From Bacillota bacterium (GTDB taxonomy: Bacteria; Bacillota; Clostridia; Acetivibrionales; DSM-1351): a DNA stretch of 25,329 bases. Under the pieces are notes generated by a model. It did not search any database and was not told the DNA's origin. It saw only the letters and a list, made by a program, of their open reading frames with translations. Positions 1 to 6,405 of the stretch are shown in pieces. Both the position numbers and the translations under genes were made by a program. Every line of letters begins with the position of its first letter. The stretch's first letter is position 1. Where the stretch lies: assembly GCA_023412275.1 (NCBI GenBank), contig JAEYNY010000187.1, positions 1 through 25,329 of the forward strand. Direction: 5' to 3'.

Positions 1-297
1 ATCCAACCTTGAAGTCGGACAGGCTTCAATACACCTGCCGCACTTTATACAGTTTTTTCTTTGAACCATGTGGATTCCATTCCTGAAAGAATGGACATTT
101 TGAATGCAAATCTCCATACAGTTATGGCAATTAATACACCTTCCTTCGTTAAAAAGGATTGGAGATTCATCTTCTCTTGAATGAGGAGAATGGCACCAGG
201 GGCACCGCAGATTACACCCCTGCAAAAACAGTACTGTTCTGTTGCCCGGCCCATCGGTTCTTGATAACCACCCAATATCAAAATATTTGACTCTCAT
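1..297 (-). CDS. Glycyl-radical-enzyme activase, radical SAM (3' end outside window)
   Basis: The first 99 codons are in the window; the gene runs off the left edge without a stop. The start ATG at 297 has an AAGGA ribosome binding site 8 bases upstream. The protein shows DGPGNRTVLFLQGCNLRCPW, giving the radical SAM cysteines C28, C32 and C35 (CxxxCxxC). Two ferredoxin-type 4Fe-4S clusters follow: C54/C57/C60/C64 and C83/C86/C89/C93, the latter followed by Pro. A radical SAM core with an inserted double-cluster domain is the layout of activases of pyruvate formate-lyase-like glycyl radical enzymes such as YjjW or the hydroxyphenylacetate decarboxylase activase. These use S-adenosylmethionine to place a glycyl radical on a partner enzyme, which would be sought to the left of this window. 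The exact subfamily and partner cannot be told from 99 residues. Confidence 0.85.
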   Translation of the reverse strand, partial: MRVKYFDIGWLSRTDGPGNRTVLFLQGCNLRCPWCHSPHSREDESPILFNEGRCINCHNCMEICIQNVHSFRNGIHMVQRKNCIKCGRCIEACPTSRLD

Positions 298-740
298 AAA
301 ATGCGTCCTTAAAAATGTAAAAATATTTATTTGTATTCTTTAGTGTACAAATTTACCTCTTATTTGAAATTATTATACACTGTTTTCACGCATTACGCTA
401 CTATTTTTGAAAATTTTGTGTCAGTTATATTGACATTTTTACGTAGGCAAATGAATAAAAATTGTTATGAATTATTGAAATTAGGTGTTATTGAAATTAC
501 TAAACATAGTAAAAGAGCCATAACAGTTTTTTAGCTGTTACAACCCCTGATCTACTCTGCTATTATTTATATTTAATTATTCATTTATAAAACGTACGTT
601 TACTACTGCCTTATGAAGTTTTATTTGATAATGAAAATGCTCCCCTTCCGGTATAAGATATTTTAAAACAGAACCTATATACCATTGGGGAGCATATCCA
701 GCAAATCATTGGACTATATTCTTATTTCATCTAGTTATTC
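298..740. other. Intergenic spacer, 443 bases
   Basis: This AT-rich spacer lies between the activase gene and the end of the transporter operon. On the minus strand a TATAAT box at 377-372 could be the -10 of the activase promoter, but no good -35 stands 16-18 bases upstream. An inverted repeat TGTCA-N7-TGACA lies at 419-435, just upstream of that box, and could be an operator half-pair; this is weak. A short stem TAACAG/CTGTTA occurs around 516-540. The long inverted repeat at 637-695 is listed separately. An open frame at 331-534 on the plus strand has no ribosome binding site or recognisable protein and was not called. Confidence 0.5.
637..695. repeat. Long imperfect hairpin, possible terminator of the ABC operon
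   Basis: The arms ATGCTCCCC (637-645) and GGGGAGCAT (687-695) are perfectly complementary, and inside them GGTATA (650-655) pairs with TATACC (678-683), leaving a loop of 22 bases. It lies 46 bases beyond the last stop codon of the transporter operon. On the minus strand it is followed by TTTCATTATC, a poor T-run, so it may be a weak terminator or an mRNA 3'-end stabiliser. The long inner loop would also suit a tiny mobile-element remnant. Confidence 0.5.
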
Positions 741-1589
741 TTATTTTCCACCCTCTATAACAAGACTCTCTTTGTAATCTTCCCCGTATACATCTGCTAA
801 TGTAGCATCATAAGCTTTATGTATAAAATTCTCTTTTCCGAGGGCAGTGAGTTCATTATTAATCCAATCGAGGAGCTCTTTATTTCCTTTCTTTACAGCA
901 GGCGCTATTGTATCCTGACCTCCCAATGATGGTACACCAACAGTGAATCCAGGATTCTGTTTTGCCCATGCTATTACTTCAGTGTTGTCGTTAACTATTG
1001 CACTACCGCGCCCGTCTTTTAATGCTTCAAATATTTCTGTATATTGTTCGAACTTTAGTTGTTCTATGTCTGGATAATTCTTTGTTAAATATGTCTCAGC
1101 GGTTGTTCCTTTAGCGACAATAGCTTTCTTGCCCTTTAGTTGATCAACTGAGGTAATTGGAGCACTGTCTGGGGATACTATTCCAAGGGAAACCTTCATA
1201 TATGGATTTGCAAAATCCACCTTTTGTTTTCTTTCGTCTGTAACCGTAAAGTTTGCCATTATTATATCAACCTTGTTTGATTCCAAGTATGCAACTCTGC
1301 TTGCTGCATCTACCAATACAAATTCAACCTTTGATTCATCTCCTAGTAAATCTTTTGCAAATCTTTTGGCTATATATACATCAAAACCTTGATTCTTGCC
1401 ATTTGCATCCACGTAGCCAAATGGGTTTTTATCGCTGAATACACCAATCTTAATTGTACCTCGCTCTTTTATTTCATCAATTGAACTCTTCTTATTTGAA
1501 GTATTTGTATTTGCACTGCAGCCTACCAGTAGCCCCAATGCTAATACTACACTTACTACTAATGGGATAATTCTTTTAATTATAATCAT
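741..1589 (-). CDS. Amino-acid ABC transporter substrate-binding lipoprotein
   Basis: A 282-residue member of the family 3 (PAAT) extracellular solute-binding proteins. It has a lipoprotein signal peptide with lipobox LLVGC, so Cys24 would be lipidated and the protein tethered outside the membrane. The mature part begins with the typical IDEIKERGTIKIGVFSD segment and includes GFDVYIAKRFAKDLLG, the usual ligand-pocket framework. The start was placed at ATG 1589 because AGAGGA stands 9 bases before it; the ATG at 1607 lacks such a site. It is the last gene of a four-gene operon (two permeases, ATPase, this gene), 24 bases after the ATPase. The operon is under a methionine-specifier T-box, so the ligand is inferred to be methionine or a related compound. 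Closely related proteins bind cystine, glutamine or arginine. Confidence 0.9.
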   Translation of the reverse strand: MIIIKRIIPLVVSVVLALGLLVGCSANTNTSNKKSSIDEIKERGTIKIGVFSDKNPFGYVDANGKNQGFDVYIAKRFAKDLLGDESKVEFVLVDAASRVAYLESNKVDIIMANFTVTDERKQKVDFANPYMKVSLGIVSPDSAPITSVDQLKGKKAIVAKGTTAETYLTKNYPDIEQLKFEQYTEIFEALKDGRGSAIVNDNTEVIAWAKQNPGFTVGVPSLGGQDTIAPAVKKGNKELLDWINNELTALGKENFIHKAYDATLADVYGEDYKESLVIEGGK

Positions 1590-1613
1590 TGCAATCATTC
1601 CTCTCATTTTTAT

Positions 1614-2363
1614 TTAGTATTGAAATATATTTAAGAAGTGCTTAGCACGTTCTGTCTTGGGGTTTGTAAAAAATACATCTGGCTCTGATATTTCACATAT
1701 ACTGCCTTTATCAATAAACACTATCTTATCGGCAACAGCCTGGGCAAATGACATTTCATGAGTTACAATAACCATTGTCATCCCCTGCTTCGCCAGTCCC
1801 AATATGACTTCTAAAACCTCTCTTACCATTTCAGGATCAAGTGATGCGGTAACCTCATCAAATAACATAATGTCAGGATTCATACACAAAGCCCTTACAA
1901 TAGCTATTCTCTGCTTCTGACCACCTGAAAGCTGACGAGGATATGAGTTCAGTCTCTCAAGTAATCCTACCCTGTCTAATAACTGCTTTGCCTGCTCCAT
2001 CACCTCAAATTTATTTCTCTTTTGCACTTTAATAGGGCCTAAAAGGATATTTTCCATGACTGTCATATGTGGAAATAAATCATAGCTCTGGAATACCATC
2101 CCTATATGCTGGCGGATTTCCTGCCAGTTCACATCTTTATTGATAAGACTTTTATTCCTGAATTTTATATCTCCCCCTTGAATACTTTCGAGGCCATTGA
2201 GACATCGTAAGAGAGTACTCTTTCCACACCCTGACGGTCCTAAAGCAACAACAACTTCTCCTTTTTTTATACTGAGATTTATATTCTCTAGTGCCGTTAT
2301 CCCGTCATATTCCTTGTGTAAACCCATTATTTCAAGCAATACTTCGTTGCTCCCCTTATCCAT
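1614..2363 (-). CDS. Amino-acid ABC transporter ATP-binding protein
   Basis: A 249-residue ABC ATPase of the PAAT (GlnQ/HisP-like) group that powers the importer from the cytoplasmic face. It shows Walker A GPSGCGKST (42-50), the Q-loop FQSYDLFPHMTVMEN, the signature LSGGQKQR (145-152), Walker B IMLFDE (165-170) and the switch histidine in VTHEMSFA. Length is normal for the family. The start was placed at ATG 2363, which has GGGAGG 5-6 bases upstream; an in-frame ATG at 2381 would put that site inside the coding region and overlap the permease gene. It lies between the permease genes and the binding-protein gene in one operon. Confidence 0.93.
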   Translation of the reverse strand: MDKGSNEVLLEIMGLHKEYDGITALENINLSIKKGEVVVALGPSGCGKSTLLRCLNGLESIQGGDIKFRNKSLINKDVNWQEIRQHIGMVFQSYDLFPHMTVMENILLGPIKVQKRNKFEVMEQAKQLLDRVGLLERLNSYPRQLSGGQKQRIAIVRALCMNPDIMLFDEVTASLDPEMVREVLEVILGLAKQGMTMVIVTHEMSFAQAVADKIVFIDKGSICEISEPDVFFTNPKTERAKHFLNIFQY

Positions 2364-2373
2364 GATAACCTCC

Positions 2374-3051
2374 CTATCCATTCCACTTATTTTCTAACCT
2401 CTTAGCTAACATTGAAAGTGGATAACAAATTATAAAATAAAGTATAAATACGAAGCCATAAACCCAAAAGGATGCTGTAGGCACCTCTAAACGTGAAAAC
2501 TCTATGATCTGCTGGCCTACCTTTATAACATCTATAACTCCTATCAAAACTACCAGAGAGGTAGTCTTAACCATCCTTGTAGCCAAATTTATGGCACCCG
2601 GTAACATTCTCCTTATTGCCTGTGGTATTAAAATGTACCTGTAAAGTCCCCAGAAACTAAGCCCTATTGCCTTTCCAGACTCAATCTGATGTTTTGGCAG
2701 CGATTCCAATGCACCTCTTACGATATCCCCCATTTCGGCAGCACCCCAAAGAGTAAATACAATAATAGAAGTGATCTCTCCACTTACATGTAGATTTAAC
2801 GCGGTAGTAACTCCGAAATACATAATAAACAACCAAACAAGAATCGGTATTATTCTAAACACTTCTAAATATATTCGACAAACCGAACGTATCCATTTTG
2901 ACTTTGATGTCCAGATAACTCCTAAAACTATTCCTAGAAACGATCCTATAACAATTGAAATAAAAGCTATCTTTGCTGTTACTAGCAAGCCGTCAAAAAG
3001 GCGCTGCATATTCATTCCCTTAAAAAGCACACTAATTCCCAAACTCTGCAT
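2374..3051 (-). CDS. Amino-acid ABC transporter permease (second)
   Basis: A 225-residue inner-membrane permease of the HisM/GlnP family with about five membrane segments. The cytoplasmic EAA loop that docks on the ATPase reads GALESLPKHQIESGKAIGLS followed by IPQAIRRMLPG. The start chosen is ATG 3051, preceded at 4-5 bases by GGAAGGTG; it overlaps the end of the upstream permease gene by 20 bases, consistent with translational coupling. A TTG at 3069 and an ATG at 2997 are alternatives. It probably forms a heterodimeric channel with the other permease. Confidence 0.9.
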   Translation of the reverse strand: MQSLGISVLFKGMNMQRLFDGLLVTAKIAFISIVIGSFLGIVLGVIWTSKSKWIRSVCRIYLEVFRIIPILVWLFIMYFGVTTALNLHVSGEITSIIVFTLWGAAEMGDIVRGALESLPKHQIESGKAIGLSFWGLYRYILIPQAIRRMLPGAINLATRMVKTTSLVVLIGVIDVIKVGQQIIEFSRLEVPTASFWVYGFVFILYFIICYPLSMLAKRLENKWNG

Positions 3052-3697
3052 ACCGCACCTTCCTTTCAAACCATGTTAGTAGTAATGATAAAGGCAAAAT
3101 TATGACTAAATATACAGCCACCAACATGAACAGTGCTTCAAAGGTTTGATAATACATACCTATTAGGTCCTTTGTTATATTCATAAGGTCAACCACTGAA
3201 ATGGCTCCTACTATAGAGGTTTCTTTCAGCAAAAAAATACAATTTGCACCTAACGAAGGCATACTAACTGAAAATGCCTGGGGAAAAATCACATATCTCA
3301 CAAGCTGAGCTTTGTTAAGCCCTATGCTAAGGCCTGATTCAATCTGTGTCTTGCTTATAGCTTCCAAACCGCTTCTGTAGGCCTCCGCCATATAGCTTCC
3401 TCCTAAGAAAGACAAACCAATAATCGCACATGCATTCTCGCTTAGGGCGATCCCCAGTTTTGTAAGCCCGAAGTATAAGAAGAACAACTGTATAAGCAAC
3501 GGAGTATTGCGTGATAATTCGATATAAACTTGAACAATTGATTTTAACACTTTAACCTTGAAGTACAGAACAATGCTGCATACAAAACCAATTATTAAAG
3601 AAATCAATATACCCAAAAATCCGAGTTTTAGTGTTGTCCATCCAGCTTCCCAGTAAAGTAGCAAGCTATCCATTATAAATTGCCAGTTAAGATTCAT
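3032..3697 (-). CDS. Amino-acid ABC transporter permease (first)
   Basis: A 221-residue HisQ/GlnP-type permease, first gene of the operon. It has an N-terminal membrane segment, about five helices in all, and the EAA loop GLEAISKTQIESGLSIGLNK with VIFPQAFSVSMPSLG after it. The ATG at 3697 has GAGGTG about 8 bases upstream. The 62 bases between the T-box terminator and the start codon hold only this ribosome binding site, so expression depends on readthrough of the T-box. It overlaps the next permease gene. Confidence 0.92.
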   Translation of the reverse strand: MNLNWQFIMDSLLLYWEAGWTTLKLGFLGILISLIIGFVCSIVLYFKVKVLKSIVQVYIELSRNTPLLIQLFFLYFGLTKLGIALSENACAIIGLSFLGGSYMAEAYRSGLEAISKTQIESGLSIGLNKAQLVRYVIFPQAFSVSMPSLGANCIFLLKETSIVGAISVVDLMNITKDLIGMYYQTFEALFMLVAVYLVIILPLSLLLTWFERKVRYAEFGN

Positions 3698-3759
3698 TTA
3701 TTTGTCACCTCAATCATGCTTAACACCCTTACAAATCTAAGATTGTTGTTTATTTTCGC

Positions 3760-3787
3760 AAAAAACCTCCCTCGATTTAGAGGAAGA
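3760..3787 (-). terminator. T-box intrinsic terminator
   Basis: On the minus strand TCTTCCTC (3787-3780), a six-base loop and GAGGGAGG (3773-3766) form an 8 bp stem with two G-T pairs, followed by six T (3765-3760). It competes with the antiterminator that uses the T-box bulge sequence just upstream. Confidence 0.85.
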
Positions 3788-4034
3788 AGTTAATTCCGCG
3801 GTTCCACTCTGTTTACCCGGACGCAAAATCCGGCTTCTCACCACTTTCGGTACTCAAATGCCTCAACACTATAACGGGTGTAGCCGCTGGAGTCTACTAT
3901 ACTTCAATCCAGTACTCAAGGATGCATTTCAGTTAATATTAACCTTAAACCCCTTCCAGCCTATGAGGATTTCTCTCTGTAGATCTACTTTAACTTACTC
4001 TTCCTTTTATTGTAATTTAGACTATTCCTATCTG
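3760..4034 (-). promoter_or_regulatory. T-box riboswitch leader, specifier ATG (methionine)
   Basis: The highly conserved T-box element (GAGTGGAACCGCGG) is on the minus strand at 3814-3794, followed by a terminator. The leader can be folded by eye on the stem I plan. Its lower helix is AAGGA with TCCTT (3922-3918), the 5' side of the specifier loop is AGAGTA, and the next helix is AGTTAA with TTAACT. The 3' side of the loop reads GAA-ATG-CA, so the specifier codon is ATG at 3927-3925. The same GAA-codon-A order is seen in known glycine T-boxes. AGAGAG and GGCTGG elements of distal stem I and the CCGTTA element of stem II are also present. Uncharged tRNA-Met should stabilise the antiterminator and switch on the amino-acid importer downstream. 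Confidence 0.9.
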
Positions 4035-4040
4035 TTTACT

Positions 4041-4069
4041 ATGTTATTTCACGGAAATGTTTTTGTCAA
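4041..4069 (-). promoter_or_regulatory. Sigma-A promoter of the T-box/ABC operon
   Basis: A perfect -35 TTGACA (4069-4064), a 17-base spacer and -10 TAACAT (4046-4041) on the minus strand. Transcription would start near 4034, giving a leader of about 270 bases up to the T-box terminator. Confidence 0.8.
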
Positions 4070-4092
4070 TATTTTTTATATGTTTTCACAAG

Positions 4093-4586
4093 CTACTTTA
4101 AAAAATTGCATAACTTTTTAAAGCTAGCTTGAAAAAGTTTAATAAAGTTTTTCAAGGAGGAATTACCAATGGAGGCTAATTCACTTACAGGTGCATTGAA
4201 ATGAATTGTTTCAGTGAATCCATCAGCAACAGTTATGGTGGTTACTGTCCCCAAATCTTTATTTACAAATTTAGGATCTTTATTAACTGTTATGTCAGTT
4301 TTCCAAATTCCTTTTTATTTGAATATCCTGATGTGATTATTTCTCCACTTATATTATCAATAACAATTACCTGAGCGTCACATAAAGGCTTATATGAAAT
4401 CTTGTCCAATGAATAATTGAACTCCCCCTCCTTTTCTTCTTTTATATATTTTATTTTAAATTCCATATTTGCTTTTACATTTGATTTTAACTCGTTTATA
4501 GCATAAGTAGTTTTTTTAGGTTGAAAGAAAAGAAATGAAAAACAAAGTATCACTACAAAATATGATTTTAACCTTTTAAACTGCAT
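4093..4586 (-). pseudogene. Secreted protein gene broken by a one-base frameshift
   Basis: The first frame, from ATG 4586 (AGGAT 9 bases upstream), encodes an N-terminal signal peptide with a hydrophobic stretch FVVILCFSFLFFQ and then about 75 residues of a beta-rich protein, and stops at 4290. After a run of five A (minus strand, 4316-4312) a second frame stays open to TAG at 4093 and continues in the same style (KGIWKTDITVNKDPKFVNKD). Adding one A to the run joins the two frames into one protein of about 164 residues, so this is either a recent loss of one base or a sequencing error in a homopolymer. No family was recognised; the segment around VIVIDNISGEIITSGYS resembles small beta-sandwich domains of secreted or adhesion proteins. 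The end lies just upstream of the T-box promoter. Confidence 0.65.
4112..4139. repeat. 28-base near-perfect palindrome
   Basis: On the minus strand AACTTTTT, C, AAGCTAGCTT, T, AAAAAGTT. The outer 8 bp arms and the inner 10-base palindrome pair fully, with one C/T mismatch. It lies inside the last codons of the broken secreted-protein gene and about 45 bases upstream of the T-box promoter. It may be a protein-binding site or part of a transcription end; there is no clean T-run. Confidence 0.5.
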
Positions 4587-4696
4587 AAATATCACATCCT
4601 AAAAACATATTTGATACTATTATTTACAGATATTTAATTTGCATAAGATTTAATTCTTCACCGAAAGAAACACTTTATTCGTACTAGTTAAATGGA

Positions 4697-4725
4697 TTGA
4701 CTCTAATAAGAGCTTTATGTAGAAT
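4697..4725 (+). promoter_or_regulatory. Promoter of the small membrane gene
   Basis: -35 TTGACT (4697-4702), a 17-base spacer and -10 TAGAAT (4720-4725) on the plus strand, about 30 bases upstream of the start codon with its AGAGGAG ribosome binding site. Confidence 0.6.
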
Positions 4726-4753
4726 ATTAATATTTACTACTTAGAGGAGCTAT

Positions 4754-5030
4754 ATGCCATATTTCGAAAATACTAGTAAATACTAATATACTGTTATGTT
4801 GTAGTGTTATCTTATTTGTTATAGCAGCTGTTGTATTTGTAAAAGGCAGTGTTTTAGATCAGGTTTTTGAATTCAGCAACGGCAATTATATTCGATCTGG
4901 TATCTCTTTTACAAATTTTATATTATTAGCTATATTTACTTTTATTGTCGAGATAGCCCTGAAGTGTATAGTAAAGGATGCGAAATACGAATTTACTTAT
5001 TTAAAAATTAATCAACGTGGAAAATCATAA
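4754..5030 (+). pseudogene. Small two-helix membrane protein gene, frameshifted near its start
   Basis: An ATG at 4754 with AGAGGAG four bases upstream opens a frame (MPYFENTSKY) that stops after ten codons at 4784. The frame one base further on is open from 4731 to TAA at 5030 but has no ATG, GTG or TTG start. It encodes two clear membrane helices, LLCCSVILFVIAAVVFV and FTNFILLAIFTFIVEIAL, and a charged tail ending KINQRGKS. Removing one base between 4764 and 4786 joins them into a protein of about 91 residues. With a good promoter and ribosome binding site in place, the damage looks recent, or is a sequencing error. The protein family is not recognised. Lies in opposite orientation to its neighbours. 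Confidence 0.55.
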
Positions 5031-5147
5031 AAAATTACTTACTTTGGGCCGCAATATTCACTTAATCTAATTGGTATCACCATATAACAAAAAAACTTAT
5101 CACAAATCCTAATGTGGATAATATTCATTTTGCGCCCTAAAGTGGGC

Positions 5148-5183
5148 AAAAAAACCGCATTTCCATTTACTGAATAATGCGGT
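5148..5183 (-). terminator. Terminator of the barstar-family gene
   Basis: On the minus strand ACCGCATT (5183-5176), a 14-base loop and AATGCGGT (5161-5154) form a perfect 8 bp stem that runs into seven T (5154-5148). It is 94 bases past the stop codon of the barstar-like gene. A smaller GCCC/GGGC stem follows at 5134-5147. Confidence 0.8.
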
Positions 5184-5276
5184 ACCAACTTTTAGAATTC
5201 TATTCACTTGTTTATTAATATCTCTTAATTCATAACTGTAATTTAAATCATAAAATATAAGCTTGCTTAAATTGAC

Positions 5277-5681
5277 CTAGTCATCCGTGTCCAACTTACA
5301 GTCATGACCAGAGTCGGCTGTATCCAAAACTACCTCTATTATTTTATCTAAAATAGTTGGCCCTGAATGCCTTTTTACGTCCTCTAAAAGTTGTTTAACA
5401 CGGCTAATATTGGTGGAGTGACAAGTTTTGAGCATCTCCTCATAGTATTTTATTGTTGCTTCATACCCAAGACATTGTTTGCTGTTTGCGAAATGTATCC
5501 ATCTAAACTTTATAGGTTCACCATATTCATGGACACCAAATCCGCCCCTAAGTAAATCATTAAACCCATCCAAATTACGTGTTTTCCATGGCAAATCTTT
5601 AGTAATTAAGCTATCAATTTCATGATAAAAACCTTCTAAATCATCAAATTTTCTACCATCTATAATAAACTCTCTTCTCAT
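5277..5681 (-). CDS. Barstar-family protein (ribonuclease inhibitor-like)
   Basis: A 134-residue soluble protein. The N-terminal 70 residues fit the barstar fold: IDGRKFDDLEGFYHEID, then RNLDGFNDLLRGGFG at 35-49, where Asp38 and Asp42 sit like the barnase-contacting Asp35 and Asp39 of barstar. It is longer than barstar (about 90 residues); the C-terminal 60 residues are helical and acidic and may be an extra domain. Proteins of this family block secreted or contact-delivered RNases by covering the active site. No barnase-like nuclease gene is seen in the window, so it is an orphan: it may protect against a neighbour's toxin or be left from a lost toxin-immunity pair. It has its own promoter (5774-5746), AGAGG ribosome binding site and terminator, and stands next to a mobile-element remnant. 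Confidence 0.8.
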   Translation of the reverse strand: MRREFIIDGRKFDDLEGFYHEIDSLITKDLPWKTRNLDGFNDLLRGGFGVHEYGEPIKFRWIHFANSKQCLGYEATIKYYEEMLKTCHSTNISRVKQLLEDVKRHSGPTILDKIIEVVLDTADSGHDCKLDTDD

Positions 5682-5745
5682 TCTTACCTCTTTAATTCTG
5701 ATTATCGTACTATTACATTAGTACATGAATGAAACTATTACATCT

Positions 5746-5774
5746 ATACTATATTTGGCAATAAATTTAGTCAA
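5746..5774 (-). promoter_or_regulatory. Promoter of the barstar-family gene
   Basis: -35 TTGACT (5774-5769), 17-base spacer, -10 TAGTAT (5751-5746) on the minus strand, about 65 bases before the start codon. Confidence 0.65.
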
Positions 5775-5909
5775 TAGTATTTATGTTGTAACAAGTACCG
5801 CTCTATTCAGTTTTCAAAGATCAACTTGCTTTGTTCGCAATATTTTGCTATTGCCACCTTATAATATGTTTTATGACTTATGCCCCTTTCATTTTACATC
5901 TCCCATTTC

Positions 5910-6212
5910 CTACTCTTCTTCATCAGGGACTAAAGATGAAGCATTGATTTCAGCTTTCTCTTTTTCTTTAATTTATGATTAACCTCCAATAACTTCATCT
6001 TGCTTGTTTAAATCAAGCTCAATGTTAAGTTCTGCCTGACGTGCTAATTTTGTCTTATATTCTTCTTCGTAACGCCACGGCTTTTCATATTCAGCCTTTG
6101 CTGTTTTGAAGTCCTTGGTAAAGCTGTTCCAACTGATTGCGACATCTTTGAAATGCCAGATCCATGCATCTATTGCATTGTATACGTGTGATATTCCCGA
6201 CTTTTTTGAAAT
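5910..6212 (-). pseudogene. Decayed C-terminal tail of a conjugative-element helicase/methylase
   Basis: A minus-strand frame runs without a start codon from 6212 to TAA at 5979, 77 residues, and includes KPWRYEEEYKTKLARQAELN followed by LDLNKQDEVIGG. From memory, this resembles the last residues of the very large SNF2-helicase/DNA-methylase proteins carried by Tn1549-like integrative elements of Firmicutes. The same frame continues after two nonsense codons with KEKEKAEINASSLVPDEEE and a third stop at 5910, as if one longer reading frame has collected stops. The rest of the protein, expected upstream (higher coordinates), is missing: that position is taken by the terminator of the tRNA gene. 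The assignment rests on recognition of the motif only and would need a database search. Confidence 0.5.
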
Positions 6213-6242
6213 AAAAAAACCACAAGGTTTCGGCCTTGTAGT
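6213..6242 (-). terminator. Terminator of tRNA-Ala
   Basis: On the minus strand ACTACAAGG, loop CCGAAA, CCTTGTGGT (9 bp with one G-T pair), then seven T at 6219-6213. It begins 9 bases after the CCA end of the tRNA. Confidence 0.85.
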
Positions 6243-6250
6243 TTATATTT

Positions 6251-6326
6251 TGGTGGAGCATAGGGGACTTGAACCCCTGACCCCCACACTGCCAGTGTGA
6301 TGCGCTCCCAACTGCGCTAATGCCCC
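6251..6326 (-). tRNA. tRNA-Ala (anticodon GGC)
   Basis: A 76-base gene with encoded CCA. The acceptor arm GGGGCAT pairs with ATGCTCC and contains the G3-U70 wobble pair that identifies alanine tRNAs. The D arm is GCGC/GCGC with loop AGTTGGGA. The anticodon arm TCACA/TGTGG encloses CTGGCAG, giving anticodon GGC. The T arm is AGGGG/CCCCT with loop TTCAAGT. It reads GCC and GCU codons. It lies 79 bases after thiN and has its own promoter and terminator. The DNA directly beyond its 3' end is the mobile-element remnant, the usual position for integrated elements. Confidence 0.97.
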
Positions 6327-6349
6327 TAAAATATTACATATTCAATCCA

Positions 6350-6378
6350 ATATTAACATGATTTTTTACTATTGGCAA
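6350..6378 (-). promoter_or_regulatory. Promoter of tRNA-Ala
   Basis: -35 TTGCCA (6378-6373), 17-base spacer, -10 TAATAT (6355-6350) on the minus strand; G1 of the tRNA is 24 bases past the -10, leaving a short 5' leader for RNase P. Confidence 0.7.
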
Positions 6379-6405
6379 CCACATTTTTACTGCACATTTT
6401 GCATG

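Noticed and set aside
331..534. 67-codon plus-strand open frame
   Set aside because: No ribosome binding site, AT-driven composition, no recognisable domain, and it covers the likely upstream region of the activase gene.
3895..3915. TAC or TAT near the T-box specifier region, which would mean tyrosine
   Set aside because: These triplets fall outside the loop bounded by AAGGA/TCCTT and AGTTAA/TTAACT; the codon after GAA inside that loop is ATG.
3858..4121. 87-codon plus-strand open frame
   Set aside because: It lies antisense to the T-box leader and its promoter, which explain the sequence fully.
5725..5982. 85-codon plus-strand open frame next to the barstar gene, considered as a barnase partner
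   Set aside because: The translation has none of the barnase catalytic motifs and no ribosome binding site; it is antisense to the barstar promoter and the mobile-element remnant.
6106..6300. Plus-strand open frame ending in EHRGLEPLTPTLPV
   Set aside because: That ending is the well-known false translation of the antisense strand of a tRNA gene; here it is tRNA-Ala.
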